DNA from: Membranipora membranacea
Lineage: Eukaryota; Bryozoa; Gymnolaemata; Cheilostomatida; Membraniporidae
NCBI GenBank assembly: GCA_914767715.1
Contig: OU612067.1
Location: forward strand, 34,942,162 to 35,006,161
Direction of reading: 5' to 3'
Length of the DNA stretch: 64,000 bases
Below, one piece after another: positions 1 through 14,500 of this stretch. The notes under the pieces were generated by a model. That model was not told where the DNA came from. It searched no databases and saw nothing but the letters and a program-made list of their open reading frames with translations. The first letter of the stretch is position 1. Every line of letters starts with the position of its first letter. Both the position numbers and the translations under genes were made by a program.

Positions 1-100
1 CTGTTAGAGTCTGTTAGAGTCTGTTAGAGTCTGTTAGAGTCTGTTAGAGTCTGTTAGAGTCTGTTAGAGTCTGTTAGAGTCTGTTAGAGTCTGTTAGAGT
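1..100. repeat. 10-bp tandem repeat, 10 copies
   Basis: Ten identical copies of ctgttagagt, starting at the window edge, so the array probably continues to the left. The last copy runs into a diverged ctgtgtcagt. The unit contains ttag, acceptor-like on the + strand. Confidence 0.95.
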
Positions 101-846
101 CTGTGTCAGTCGATGTATCTTTCGATTAGAGTAAAATTGTGACCAAACAGAAAAAAGTAAAACTTTATAATAAATATACAATCACTACAACCAAGGAGTA
201 ACTTGCTAGAACAAGTGGTGATCACACAGACTGGCCGTTCTACTCATGCTATAAATTATCTTTTTAAGTTCAATTGATATAGTTAAACAGTTTGGTAATT
301 TAGAGATATTAATAGGAGGCTTACTTACTACTATTAATTTTAATGTAATATAGAAGAAGCTGTACTGTGTTAGACAAAGAGCTAGATTAATGCAGAGATA
401 ATAAGATATATTTATAACTTTAATAGCTACTAGATAATAGGCCAGTGTATCTGATCCGCACATCATTAGGATTATATATATGTAACCATCTTCTGGTAAA
501 TTCTATACTGTAATAATATAAACCCTACCACTCACACGACATTTATGCCTAACTAGTGTAAATTTTACTCCCACAGCTGATCATATATTACTCTGTTATC
601 ACAGTGACTGTTTAGTCCTATTTGAGCTGCTCAGTTGAGACGATGTTGCGTCTGACCAGCCAGGACACGGAACTCTGGTTGTGTAATTTATCAGTCTAAC
701 GGGACAATATGAAATATGAAATTAATGTACAAATTAATCACCAAATATATATTTGGAATCTTCAGGCTGCTCTCTCCCTACTAACCACCAGCTCCCCCAC
801 TCCCTCCCCCTACAAGCTAACGATCTGCTGATATTATCTTTTCTAG
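1..846. other. upstream intron / non-coding stretch
   Basis: No convincing exon was seen. The first exon found needs one base of a split codon from an upstream exon, so this is probably intron with the 5' part of the gene to the left. A 10-bp tandem repeat occupies the first 100 bases. AT-rich, with no transposon ORF. A possible alternative acceptor at 765 would lengthen exon 1. Confidence 0.6.
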
Positions 847-1051
847 GGGCGTATAGCAGCTCACACACATGGTATCAGGGATGTTATACTCTCCGCCCCC
901 TACTTGTGGAGGGCTATGAGAATATTACACTATCTGAGATATTAGAGAGGCCTCCAGCAGAGCTACAACTCAATATAACACAATACTATACAGACTATAA
1001 TACAGTCGAGTCTCAGCCTCTGTATGGATCGACTCACTGCAGCGCTCATGG
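847..1051 (+). CDS. PKD1: exon 1 (partial gene): start of WSC domain
   Basis: Acceptor tatcttttctag at 846, donor G|GTAGGT at 1052. Enters in phase 1 and leaves in phase 2. Encodes YQGCYTLRPLLVEGY, resembling the Y-x-G-C-Y opening of WSC domains, then an N-glycosylation-rich stretch (NIT twice) and a C near the end. The frame is also open upstream to 766, where ttcag offers an alternative acceptor in the same phase; the shorter exon is preferred because 766-846 looks like a polypyrimidine tract. The domain call is supported by exons 2 and 3. Confidence 0.65.
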
Positions 1052-2464
1052 GTAGGTATACTCTAAGACTTGAATACAATATACCATTGGTAGTTTGGTC
1101 AAGGGGTTCTCCTAGAATTGTTAAACTATGTCGATGGATTGCTGACTTAATTATTGTGCTTGTGAAAAAAAAATTGTGTTAAACCCTGCACATTATTGAC
1201 AGAGCTCACACTTGGCTACTGACAGGCCTCACTATGGCTAAGTACTGGTTATAAGACTGCCAAGCCTCTCTCCGGCTCTCTCTGGTCTCAGCAGGGAGAA
1301 TGGTCTCAGGCCAATGACTTCTCAATAAACAACCTCTTCACTTTACATTTTTATCACTGAGCCGATCAGTATTTTTTTCCTTGATTGTTATTTTTGAAGT
1401 GATTATCCTATTGAGGTTTTAGTCTCTCACACATATAATACTTAGTCTAACTAGTCTATAACCTTATAACCACAGGCTGACCACTAATAGTTTATATTAC
1501 TGAGCAGAACAATACATGAGATATGTGAGTAATGTGTAGTAATGTGTATGACATTATGTGTCTGATATTACACTCGCGGCAGCAGACTAGTAATGTGATT
1601 GTCTGATATGAGCTGATGTTGTTTTGACTCCAAGCTATCACTTATTGACCACTCATCAGTGATAATCCTGAAGCCTTTTAGACTCACAGCTATTATGCTC
1701 ATTGGTAAAAAATATGAACTAAATTTACAGACTACAGACTGAGCCTTGTTCTTGCTCTGAGTAGGTAACCCATCTCATGTATAACTTGTGTTTCCTGGTA
1801 TGTTACTGTTTGATTGGCTCTAATCTCAGGTAGATCCTAACCTTAATATGACGAGGGTTTACCTGTGGCGGGGGGGGGGGGGGGGGGCATGAGGTGATCA
1901 GTTACTCAGGCTGTCACCTGATGGGACGGCTCAGGATTATATACACACTAGGACTGGATGATGGATGTATTAATATTTATCTGTGGCATTTCCTTCTATA
2001 CCATTGTCACTAACTGATACAAACGCATTCAACCAGATGGCTGGTCTAGCTAACACTGGCCTAGCTTACTGATATATCTATATGAAGGGTTACCTGAGAG
2101 TAACCCTTGGGTGTATATACCACTACCTGCCTGTGTAATCTTATCTTATAGTAATATAATGCTCTATAATCTCTTCCTAAAACTGACTGACTCTCACAGA
2201 TTATAATTCTTATATATAAGAGATTAATAACAAAGTCAATACTTTGTGAACCGAGACACTGTAGACAGGCAAAAAAACTGATACCAGGTATCCCTCAGTG
2301 ATGGTGTGAAGTGAAACTAAAATCTTACTACGTTTACGCTTCTAGACCTTACAACATGTAATGAGTTAGAAGAGATTGACGTTGCGATTATTATAATAAA
2401 TAAACTATAGTATATATGATGTATATTATATTTGATATGTATTACATAAATGAAATATGGTGTG

Positions 2465-2507
<43 letters not shown>

Positions 2508-5500
2508 ACATGTAATTGTAGATTTGAGTATGTCGTTATACTGAACGATACGCGGTTTTACTGTATAGACAGTATAGAGTTATTAGAGATCACATCTAAC
2601 AGAAGCTCTTGTGATGTCAGGTAAGTTAGACTGTAGATACATCATCTCTGTGTGTTCATCTATAATCCATACTGTATATCAGTATCATACACATTATTAT
2701 CTACCATATATATAATTGTTTTATATGTGCTTATGACTAGTACTGTATGTAAAGCTTACCCATAATGGTAGGACTATATAATATATAGGCCTACCATTAT
2801 AATAGGTAAGCCTATATATATATAGGCTGTTATATGTTTATGGACTAAGCGCAACCTATCCAAGACTTAGCGCTAAAATATGGTTCGTGCTGTCCCAATT
2901 ATAAATCCTATGTGTATGGCCCTAGTATGCCATATTGTTGATAGGCTATATACTATTTTATAGCTATGCTGAGGACGTGCCATTTTAACTCTTCAGGTAA
3001 AAGTATCTGATCATGTAATATTTGGATATGATTTTGTTCAATAAGATATTGCACTGCTGTATATTGTTGCCCCACACAGTGTGTGAGTAGGCCTTCTGGT
3101 ATTTGGTATTACTGATATCCCGACAGGTGCTCTGGAGATTTACCATGTGGCTCATCACAGTCTGAGCAGTTAGAGTATGCCTCTATATACATGAGTAGTC
3201 TGACGCCCAGACTCCAGCAGATCTCTATAATAGAGCCTAATAAACAATTCACTGCTCGTCTTCTACTCTTCACAGCTTCCATACACTTCAATCATCCGTT
3301 TGGTAAGTAAGACTACCTCCTCCTAATACTTCATATCGGCGGTTTGGTAAGTAAGACTACCTCCTCCTAATACTTCATATCGGCGGTTTGGTAAGTAAGA
3401 CTACCTCCTCCTAATACTTCATATCGGCGGTTTGGTAAGTAAGACTACCTCCTCCTAATACTTCATATCGGCGGTTTGGTAAGTAAGACTACCTCCTCCT
3501 AATACTTCATATCGGCGGTTTGGTAAGTAAGACTACCTCCTCCTAATACTTCATATCGGCGGTTTGGTAAGTAAGACTACCTCCTCCTAATACTTCATAT
3601 CGGCGGTTTGGTAAGTAAGACTACCTCCTCCTAATACTTCATATCGGCGGTTTGGTAAGTAAGACTACCTCCTCCTAATACTTCATATCGGCGGTTTGGT
3701 AAGTAAGACTACCTCCTCCTAATACTTCATATCGGCGGTTAGAACTGAGCCAGCCGTTACTTAGAGGAGAATCCGCTCTATATATCCCAATGGTAGGTAG
3801 GACTCCTCTAACAATCATTGCTAGACGTCTGCAGAAATTGTTGTTGCAGGGCAAGTAGTAACAAACCTACTGGGCAAGTAATCCACAGTCTCAGCTAACA
3901 AAAACTTGGGTTACAAGCCAAGTTTGATGACTGATTCAGATTAAGAATCGAGGGATTGTTGCAGTTGGGGTTTGTCTGCCTCTGGTCGTCTGGGTATAGA
4001 GGGAGGGAGGGTGAGAGATAATGTATAATATAAACTTACTCTTCTTATTCCATATTTAACATATACTTCTTAACTAGACACTAGACCAAGTTTGATCCAG
4101 TTTCCCTGTATTCGGAATTACTTCCGCCATTGATTAGTGGCAACTTATCAGTGGTGGGGGGGGGGGAGAAAACTGGATCTAACTTAATCTAAAGCTACGC
4201 AAATTATTCATCATCCCCCATCCGCACACCTTTATCTATGATGTGTGAAATAAGATCTGTTTGGTGGACACAGATGATAAACCTTCACACTGTCCATTAG
4301 ATTTTTAAGTTGAAATTTTAACTGAATTAAAGTTATTCATACCTGTTAGGTTTTTGATTGATGCCACTTAATACGCCCAAATGTCTGATATACCTTATTG
4401 TACTGCAGTTACTTATTGTCTTATTTTATTCAGATGTACATCGGTAGTACATCGGTAGTCACGGTTCTTGACTAAATTACCATACGTGTAAACCATTATT
4501 TATTTATTATTCATCAAACTTCCACTGGTTAGGGTAGAATTTTATATCCTCATGGAACAATGGGACAATATTTGGAAGTCTATTCCCAAACTAAATGAGT
4601 TCTGTGTACCTCCTGGGGACATGCCCAGAGTAAGGATATATATGTATATCCTTACTCTGTGTTATACAAGTATAATTCTCTACACGAGTGTGTGTGATTA
4701 TCGGATATATCATAATATAGTGATCGTGTCATAAAATTACACAGATCAAAATGGTCCTTACATCTTCCTAAAAATTGCAATACATGAAGCTAACAGCCTC
4801 AAATACGGTTTCAGCCTCAGGGTAGCTCAGACTCAGGGTAGCTCAGACTCAGGGTAGCTCAGACTCAGCGAGATTCGATGGTAGCCGCAGACAAGACTGT
4901 GAGCTGTGAATAGTAGAATGGTGATGTGTGCATCGTTATTCATTGTTATTCATTGTTACTTGTGGGCTCTATAATTAAAGCCTTGTCTGTTAGGCGCCTC
5001 ATTGAGTTTGTCATTATAAATGGTAGTTTGTTTAGACACTGTAAGCAGTAAGCAGTAAGCAGTAAGCTGCAGTGTGTTGTAAGGAGGGTTGTGTCAGGTT
5101 GGTGTGAGTATCTATCACTGACTGCTATAAATCATGCTACCTACTCCTTGTGATAAATACCTGAAGCCTTGTATAATTAGAGGGTGACAATATATCTATT
5201 CTGATAGATTTTAATTTTTATGATGATCTGCACACGATGGTAGATGAATCTTATGCTGATATTTAGCGCAGTGTAGTCATGTGGTTATCTTAGGATGAGA
5301 TGTCGTCTCACGCTGTCACAAAGCTGACATGAATCACATCGTCTCCTTATATTGTTTATTTATCTCCCCTGTATATATTATACAATGAGCTCGGGGTGTT
5401 ATCAGCAGGATAGTGTATATTAATAAAAGCTGAGGAGTTATCTAACCCCATCCCCCCCCCCTATGTTATATTTTGTATCTGTATCTGTGATTGGCAGGTT

Positions 5501-8500
5501 TAGAGTTAGATGAAGAAGATCCCCTAACTCCAGTACCAGTTTACTGTGAGTTTAGTGTCATCAACCATACAGATCGTATAACTAAACAAGCATCACAGGA
5601 TAACTCAATACCTCACAGTCTATCATATACTAGTCAGGGTACAGGTACACCGTCCCCATCCTCACCTGTCACTGCTGTATGTAACTTTGAGGCTATGTTT
5701 ACCTATGAGGATACTTATGAGATAGGTATGTATTCGTTGATGAATATGAAATCATTCAAACTGTAGATACTTAATGAGATAATATCTAGACATAGAGAAT
5801 TCTCTTTACCATGACTGATATAACATTTAACAAGTTGATTCTGGCCATGTCCTGTACTGGCCTCATTATCGCCTGTTTCTACACCCTGTCTGACCACCAA
5901 AGGTTAAAGTAGGGACAGAATCAGAGATACTGGGTACTGATATGTCCTATACTGTTACAGTATACTGTGTACTGTGCCCTGTGTGCTGTTTTGTATGCTC
6001 GGCGGGTCTTATTTTTATAATTTGATGATGGAAATCAATCATGTAGCTAATCATCAAAAGATTCCAAGATAACTGTATTCTATGAAATGATTATTGAGCA
6101 GCTGACATAAATCCCAGAAATATACGTCACAAAGTTGAGATTAGGTGTCAGCTAATTATGGATAAGTATCTCAATCAGTGTATGATGATAGCCTCAGTTT
6201 CTTCACATTATCCTGATGTTATTTTGTAGCTGTGGTGGTAAGGACAGCCTGGGATGTAAGTAATGAGACTACTAGTGTACAGATATCTCATGAATATCCC
6301 ACATTAGTAGATATAGTATCAGCTGAGAAGAGTTCAGACTTACCAACATGTCTACCTACATCTCTATACTCTAGCCTACAATCAGCTAATAGTCAAACAC
6401 CCCATCAGCCTACTACTAAGGTATGGTACAGGTACTACAAAGGTACTACAAAGGTACAAAGGTACAGGTACTAGTGATTACAACTCTACCCAAAACTTGA
6501 AAATTCACCACTTCTCAAAGATAATATGTTGACAGAAATCTGGTGCTAACTCATAGGCAAACATTCCTTCAAATTTAGAGCGATAGTCTTACGAACAGTA
6601 TGGTTAAAGTATTCTAGGGGCTAGGTAATTTGATTAAATATCTTGTCCCTGGCCGGCTAGGAAAAATCCCCAAGTCAGAATTATCTGTTGTTGGGAGAGA
6701 GTGATTTCCCTGTGCATACTGTGTGTATATATGTGTGTGTTTGCAGGTTTATGTCGGAGTGCCGACACGTTTCACAGCATCAGTAGGACAGGGTATTAAT
6801 ATGACTTTTCTCTGGAGTTTTAATGAGGAAGGTACTGTGCAGTATATCAACGATACGATTAATCCTCAAAGCTGCTCAACACAGTGTTACCAATCAGAAC
6901 AGGTTAGTTATGAGCTGCGTGTTTGTCTGTAGAATATTATCACTCAATTTTGAATTTTGACATTGATGGGAAGACCTGCACATATATTGAAGGCTTCGCT
7001 CAGACATGAGTGCTGTTACTGCCAGATTAACCTTTACCAAATTATTTTGTAACACATTAGAGTTGCTCCCTCCTGCTCATGTATGGTATAGTTATAAGGT
7101 AATAAGTGGACTGTACTGTACAAACCCATTAAACTGACACGTCTATTGAATCGTAGTCACTGTAAGGCCGATTGACCCCGCTAATGCTTAAAAATAAAGC
7201 CTTTTGCTTCCCAGAGATTTATTTTTGTCATGGTGTTATTTCATAGTTCAACTTCTGTAAATGTGACTAACGCTGCTATGCACAGGAGTTCAGATATGAA
7301 ATAGTAATAGAGTATTAACTTTCTGTGTAATGATATTTTGTGCCATATGAATGATTCCTGGTTGGTTTTTTTTCATGTGCACAGATAACAATGATATTAG
7401 GTAATAATTAGCCGATACTCTGATTGATATTATTATATTATTCAGACACACACATTCAGTACAGCAGGACTTCATCACGTACAAGTTAACTTTACTAATC
7501 CATTCGGCAGCTCAGTCTACAATCTAACTGTTATAGCTGTGCAGCGTAACATTGTCAGCGCCACTCTCACATATCCAGACAATCAGTACGCTGTCGGCTT
7601 CTACACACCACTCAATATAACAGTAGAGGTTCAGACATCTCTCAGATATTATACTTATATAGAGATAGATATGGGAGACGGATATACTCAGCATACCTGG
7701 GGCATAGTAGATGATATGGTGTGGAGAAATATCGATAATAGGTAAGTCTTATTACACTAAGTAATGGCAGTGCTTACATACTGTATGGTAATATATCATA
7801 GTACACTGTATCATAGTACACTGTATGATGCAGATTTTATGTATTATTGTAGACCTAACACCTCATACCCAGTTTCGGATATAATCAGCTCTATCTATGA
7901 GCCGGGAGACGGATGTTTATTTAGGTTTAACAGACTGATTAACTTTATCTCTGAGACTATAACAGAAGGAGAATATACAGTAAGCTGGAGCGTGTATAAC
8001 GTCGCGTCATCTGATAGGATCACCGGATCGCTGGCACAGTCGTTTAAAGGTTTGTAATTATATGTGTCCGGGTCCTGCAGTGCTGCAGTGTGTTATACCC
8101 TGAGCTATGGTATATACTAAACATCCTGTATAATGTTTTTATTATTTATGATAACTCTACTGTCTGTGGTTTATGGAAAAACTGATCATATGTGAGAGTT
8201 GTCCCACTCCTTGCTGTCTGACATGAGGGGAGATAACTCAAAAAAACGTAACTAATTACTAAGAAGAATGTATAAACATCACTGAGTGGCCTTGTTATCC
8301 TAATGACCCTTTACCCATATTCTTAATGTGGTTTGCAAAATAACCAGTGAACATGTACACATGATAAATACATGCCTTAACCTTGATGATAGATTCTATA
8401 TCTAAGTTATATTGACTTACTTCTTACTTACAGTATATAAGGATATGAGATCACCTGAATTAGAAGGGGCTCGAAGTTATGAGCTAGGTAGTGTAGTAAG

Positions 8501-11500
8501 TATAAGAGCTACGTGGCCTGCTAACCAGATATCACAGTACAGAACTGTACGCTGGCAGATCAAGGAGCTTATCAATGATAACATCTTATATGAGGTGAGA
8601 TATTACTGTACTCTTGTATTCTCTCTCGTTCTCTCCCGTTCTCTCACGATCTCTTGTATTTTCTCTCGATCTCTCCCGTTTGCTCTTACTATACTGTACT
8701 CTTCTTACAATATCCTAGTCTCTTTTGTTTGACCAGAGACTATAGATATATCCATAGTCTCTGTTCAGACTGCGTACAAGCTTTGTTATAAGTTTGATGA
8801 GATGTTTGTATCCTGTTCCTGTAAGCCTGACTCTGTATCTAACTTACTCTGTATTTTATAGACATCTGGACCACGAGCTGACTTACTTACGTACACTGCT
8901 AACCAGACTGGACAGTTTAGAGTTATCTGCTCTGTGTGGAACCAGCTCACAGGTAATATATTCATACATATAACAATCAATGTAATCTTACATTACTGTA
9001 TTGGTATAGTACAAACAGGCGGTAGGAATCAACGGACCGGTAGTAAACTCTTCGACATTAATTACTGTATGGTGCTAAAATTATGACAATGAAGACAAAT
9101 AAAAGCAAGAAGTTTAAATAGAAATCTGAAAATTCACAATTCAAAATTTTTTAAAAAGATTTTAATTACAGTTCTTAAAAGCAATAAAATTATCTGAACT
9201 TATATTAAAACTACTGCCGGATATGGCACGTAGCCAGATACCTCTACATATTATCTTGATACGTTGTATATCTGCAAGGAATAAGGATAATTATAATAAT
9301 GATACAACTAATTATTGCTGCTAAGTCACATTTATGAGCCGATTTAACCAACTGATAAAGAACCGGTACTAAAAACTGTAACTCCGACATCCCAAGATTA
9401 AGTTCAAGTAAAACAATAATGACTCTATAAAAAAATTTACTTACATTATTTCTGTAGTAAGTTAAAGTAACTTGGCTCCAAGGCCGTGTAAAATGCCAGT
9501 AAAATATAGATAATATTATTCCGATTACATTGTCGTCTATTTACGGCAGAAATATAAGATTCTATTCAGATCAGAGAGAATGCTGCTTGTCGTTCAGAAC
9601 TCTCAAGCAAAACTGTTGATCAAAACAAGGGCATAGAAGATTAAAGATGATTCATGCCCAAAATGGGAATAAAAGACATAAAATGTATACCGCTGTCGGT
9701 AATATTTGTCAACCAAATAGTGAACAAAGACGAGTTTATTGGACAAAAAGTAACATGGTCATGTGAACTATGAGTGCTAAGTAATAAAATCGCATATTGA
9801 TGGCCACTGCTGTATGTTTGGTCAATCAAGTGGTCTCATCCCAATACAATTACTGCTTCTACTATCTGATATGTATAATTGTACATACACATACAGTACA
9901 GGATGGCAGTCCACTTACAATAACAGTCAGCAGACAAAGTGCCTAATGAGTGGTCTGCCCAAGGTCACAGGTCAAGTCAGTGTCTGTCATATATAGGTCA
10001 GGGTAGAATGATGGTAACTCGTTAGTAGTTTGTACGTGCATAACAACACTGTGACAACAAACCATATGATAGGACAACTCCACTCACTCACACTACGGAC
10101 TTATTATATTTTATATTACAGTCTCACACCCACTAAGCGAGGATCTATTTATCCTGATAACAGAACCTCTCGGCGCTCTGCATGTCTCAACATCACAGAC
10201 TATACTAAAGACTCAGACCCACTCAGTACTGACCTTCACAGCTAGTCTGGAGTCGGGGGTCGGTGCAGAGTTCGTATGGAATGCAACATCCTCCCAGCGT
10301 GGATCTGTGGCTCATATTGATGAATCTGTAGATCAACTGAATTCTACAGCTGAGATAACATTCATTAAAGCGGATACATATACTATCAATGTAAGTGGTT
10401 CACTGTGAGCCGTAGTACTAGGGTACTATTCTACTGCAGTTCCAAGGAATTATAATAACAAAGTACCATAGTACCATCAAGATCTTCTCTCTCCTGCGTA
10501 CCAACTCACTCTCTGAGCAATCAGAACAATCTGAGTATAATCTATAATATTTAATTTCACTACTTGAGTTTTATATTTGGTGGGTTGACTGATATATATG
10601 TTGAGTACTTATTGCATGTTATAGTCAGTGTTATTATATTGTCAGGTATATGCTAAGATTGGTAACTCTACGACAGATATACACTTTGTAAGGATAGTTC
10701 AGGTGATCGAGCCCATCACACATATAACGTGTACTACTCCTAGCTTTAACCCATCTGGGTGTGGTCTGACTCTCAATGTGAGGACAGGATCTCATATAGA
10801 TCTACTTGTACAGTATCCTAACCATAACATCACAAGAAGAGTAAGCGGTAATCAGACAGCTGTACAGCCTCCTACATGTCCTACTTACGGGTAAGTACTA
10901 CTTGTACAGTATTCTAACCATAACATCACAAGAAGAGTTAGCGGTAATCAGACCACTGTACAGCCTCCTACATGTCCTACTTACGGGTAAGTACTACTTA
11001 TACAGTATTCTAACCATAACATCACAAGAAGAGTTAGCGGTAATCAGACCACCGTACAGCCTCCTACATGTCCTACTTACGGGTAAGTACTACTTATACA
11101 GTATTCTAACCATAACATCACAAGAAGAGTAAGCGGTAATCAGACAGCTGTACAGCCTCCTACATGTCCTACTTACGGGTAAGTACTACTTATACAGTAT
11201 TCTAACCATAACATCACAAGAAGAGTAAGCGGTAATCAGACCACTGTACAGCCTCCTACATGTCCTACATATGGGTAAGTACTACTTATACAGTATTCTA
11301 ACCATAACATCACAAGAAGAGTAAGCGGTAATCAGACCACTGTACAGCCTCCTACATGTCCTACATATGGGTAAGTACTACTTGTACAGTATTCTAACCA
11401 TAACATCACAAGAAGAGTAAGCGGTAATCAGACAGCTGTACAGCCTCCTACATGTCCTACTTACGGGTAAGTACTACTTATACAGTATTCTAACCATAAC

Positions 11501-14500
11501 ATCACAAGAAGAGTAAGCGGTAATCAGACCACTGTACAGCCTCCTACATGTCCTACATATGGGTAAGTACTACTTATACAGTATTCTAACCATAACATCA
11601 CAAGAAGAGTAAGCGGTAATCAGACCACTGTACAGCCTCCTACATGTCCTACATATGGGTAAGTACTACTTATACAGTATTCTAACCATGACATCACAAG
11701 AAGAGTAAGCGGTAATCAGACCACCGTACAACCTCCTACATGTCCTACTTACGGGTAAGTACTACTTGTACAGTATTCTAACCATAACATCACAAGAAGA
11801 GTAAGCGGTAATCAGACAGCTGTACAGCCTCCTACATGTCCTACTTACGGGTAAGTACTACTTATACAGTATTCTAACCATAACATCACAAGAAGAGTAA
11901 GCGGTAATCAGACCACTGTACAGCCTCCTACATGTCCTACATATGGGTAAGTACTACTTATACAGTATTCTAACCATAACATCACAAGAAGAGTAAGCGG
12001 TAATCAGACCACTGTACAGCCTCCTACATGTCCTACATATGGGTAAGTACTACTTGTACAGTATTCTAACCATAACATCACAAGAGGAGTAAGCGGTAAT
12101 CAGACAACTGTACAGCCTCCTACATGTCCTACATACGGGTAAGTACTACTTATACAGTATTCTAACCATAACATCACAAGAAGAGTAAGCGGTAATCAGA
12201 CAACTGTACAGCCTCCTACATGTCCTACATACGGGTAAGTACTACTTGTACAGTATTCTAACCATAACATCACAAGAAGAGTTAGCGGTAATCAGACAAC
12301 TGTACAGCCTCCTACATGTCCTACTTACGGGTAAGTACTACTTATACAGTATTCTAACCATAACATCACAAGAAGAGTTAGCGGTAATCAGACCACCGTA
12401 CAGCCTCCTACATGTCCTACTTACGGGTAAGTACTACTTATACAGTATTCTAACCATAACATCACAAGAAGAGTTAGCGGTAATCAGACCACCGTACAGC
12501 CTCCTACATGTCCTACTTACGGGTAAGTACTACTTATACAGTATTCTAACCATAACATCACAAGAAGAGTAAGCGGTAATCAGACAACTGTACAGCCTCC
12601 TACATGTCCTACTTACGGGTAAGTACTACTTATACAGTATTCTAACCATAACATCACAAGAAGAGTAAGCGGTAATCAGACCACTGTACAGCCTCCTACA
12701 TGTCCTACATACGGGTAAGTAATACTTATACAGTACCCTAACCATAACATCACAAGAAGAGTTAGCGGTAATCAGACAACTGTACAGCCTCCTACATGTC
12801 CTACATACGGGTAAGTAATACTTATACAGTATTCTAACCATAACATCACAAGAAGAGTTAGCGGTAATCAGACAACTGTACAGCCTCCTACATGTCCTAC
12901 ATACGGGTAAGTAATACTTATACAGTACCCTAACCATAACATCACAAGAAGAGTTAGCGGTAATCAGACAACTGTACAGCCTCCTACATGTCCTACATAC
13001 GGGTAAGTAATACTTATACAGTATTCTAACCATAACATCACAAGAAGAGTTAGCGGTAATCAGACAACTGTACAGCCTCCTACATGTCCTACATATGGGT
13101 AAGTAGTACTTGTACAGTATTCTAACCATAACATCACAAGAAGAGTTAGCGGTAATCAGACAACTGTACAGCCTCCTACATGTCCTACATACGGGTAAGT
13201 AATACTTATACAGTACCCTAACCATAACATCACAAGAAGAGTTAGCGGTAATCAGACAACTGTACAGCCTCCTACATGTCCTACATACGGGTAAGTAATA
13301 CTTATACAGTATTCTAACCATAACATCACAAGAAGAGTTAGCGGTAATCAGACAACTGTACAGCCTCCTACATGTCCTACATACGGGTAAGTAATACTTA
13401 TACAGTATTCTAACCATAACATCACAAGAAGAGTTAGCGGTAATCAGACAACTGTACAGCCTCCTACATGTCCTACATACAGGTAAGTACTACTTGTACA
13501 GTATTCTAACCATAACATCACAAGAAGAGTAAGCGGTAATCAGACAGCTGTACAGCCTCCTACATGTCCTACTTACGGGTAAGTACTACTTATACAGTAT
13601 TCTAACCATAACATCACAAGAAGAGTAAGCGGTAATCAGACAACTGTACAGCCTCCTACATGTCCTACATACGGGTAAGTACTACTTGTACAGTATTCTA
13701 ACCATAACATCACAAGAAGAGTTAGCGGTAATCAGACAACTGTACAGCCTCCTACATGTCCTACATATGGGTAAGTACTACTTGTACAGTATTCTAACCA
13801 TAACATCACAAGAAGAGTTAGCGGTAATCAGACCACCGTACAGCCTCCTACATGTCCTACTTACGGGTAAGTACTACTTATACAGTATTCTAACCATAAC
13901 ATCACAAGAAGAGTAAGCGGTAATCAGACCACTGTACAGCCTCCTACATGTCCTACATACGGGTAAGTAATACTTATACAGTACCCTAACCATAACATCA
14001 CAAGAAGAGTTAGCGGTAATCAGACAACTGTACAGCCTCCTACATGTCCTACATACGGGTAAGTAATACTTATACAGTATTCTAACCATAACATCACAAG
14101 AAGAGTTAGCGGTAATCAGACAACTGTACAGCCTCCTACATGTCCTACATATGGGTAAGTAGTACTTGTACAGTATTCTAACCATAACATCACAAGAAGA
14201 GTTAGCGGTAATCAGACAACTGTACAGCCTCCTACATGTCCTCCATATGGGTAAGTACTACTTGTACAGTATTCTAACCATAACATCACAAGAAGAGTAA
14301 GCGGTAATCAGACAACTGTACAGCCTCCTACATGTCCTACATACAGGTAAGTACTACTTGTACAGTATTCTAACCATAACATCACAAGAAGAGTAAGCGG
14401 TAATCAGACAGCTGTACAGCCTCCTACATGTCCTACTTACGGGTAAGTACTACTTATACAGTATTCTAACCATAACATCACAAGAAGAGTAAGCGGTAAT

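Larger units (their letters stand above)
3303..5497 (+). other. intron 3
   Basis: Intron of 2.2 kb. It holds the 44-bp array, a short three-copy 15-bp repeat (about 4818-4868), a perfect hairpin at 4626-4659 and several poly-G/poly-C runs. An ORF-like stretch at about 4533-4633 was considered and rejected on phase. Confidence 0.7.

Noticed and set aside
206-466. Minus-strand 86-residue ORF and other minus-strand ORFs of 60-110 residues
   Set aside because: No domain, no splice context, AT-rich composition; expected by chance in 64 kb.
4533-4633. Possible exon with WDNIWKSIPKLNEF, briefly suspected to be the missing lectin segment
   Set aside because: Would need phase 2 in and leave phase 0, whereas exons 3 and 4 are both phase 1. 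It also overlaps a hairpin repeat, and no lectin Cys pattern is seen.
10891-10909. 19-nt GTAAGT...ACAG segments in every 96-bp unit as micro-introns
   Set aside because: Far below spliceosomal size, and removal shifts the frame (77-nt remainder).
12626-13417. 263-residue minus-strand ORF, and similar plus-strand ORFs in 10902-15836
   Set aside because: Entirely inside the 96-bp array; open only because 96 is divisible by 3 and one frame lacks stops. Perfect 32-residue periodicity, no flanking signals.
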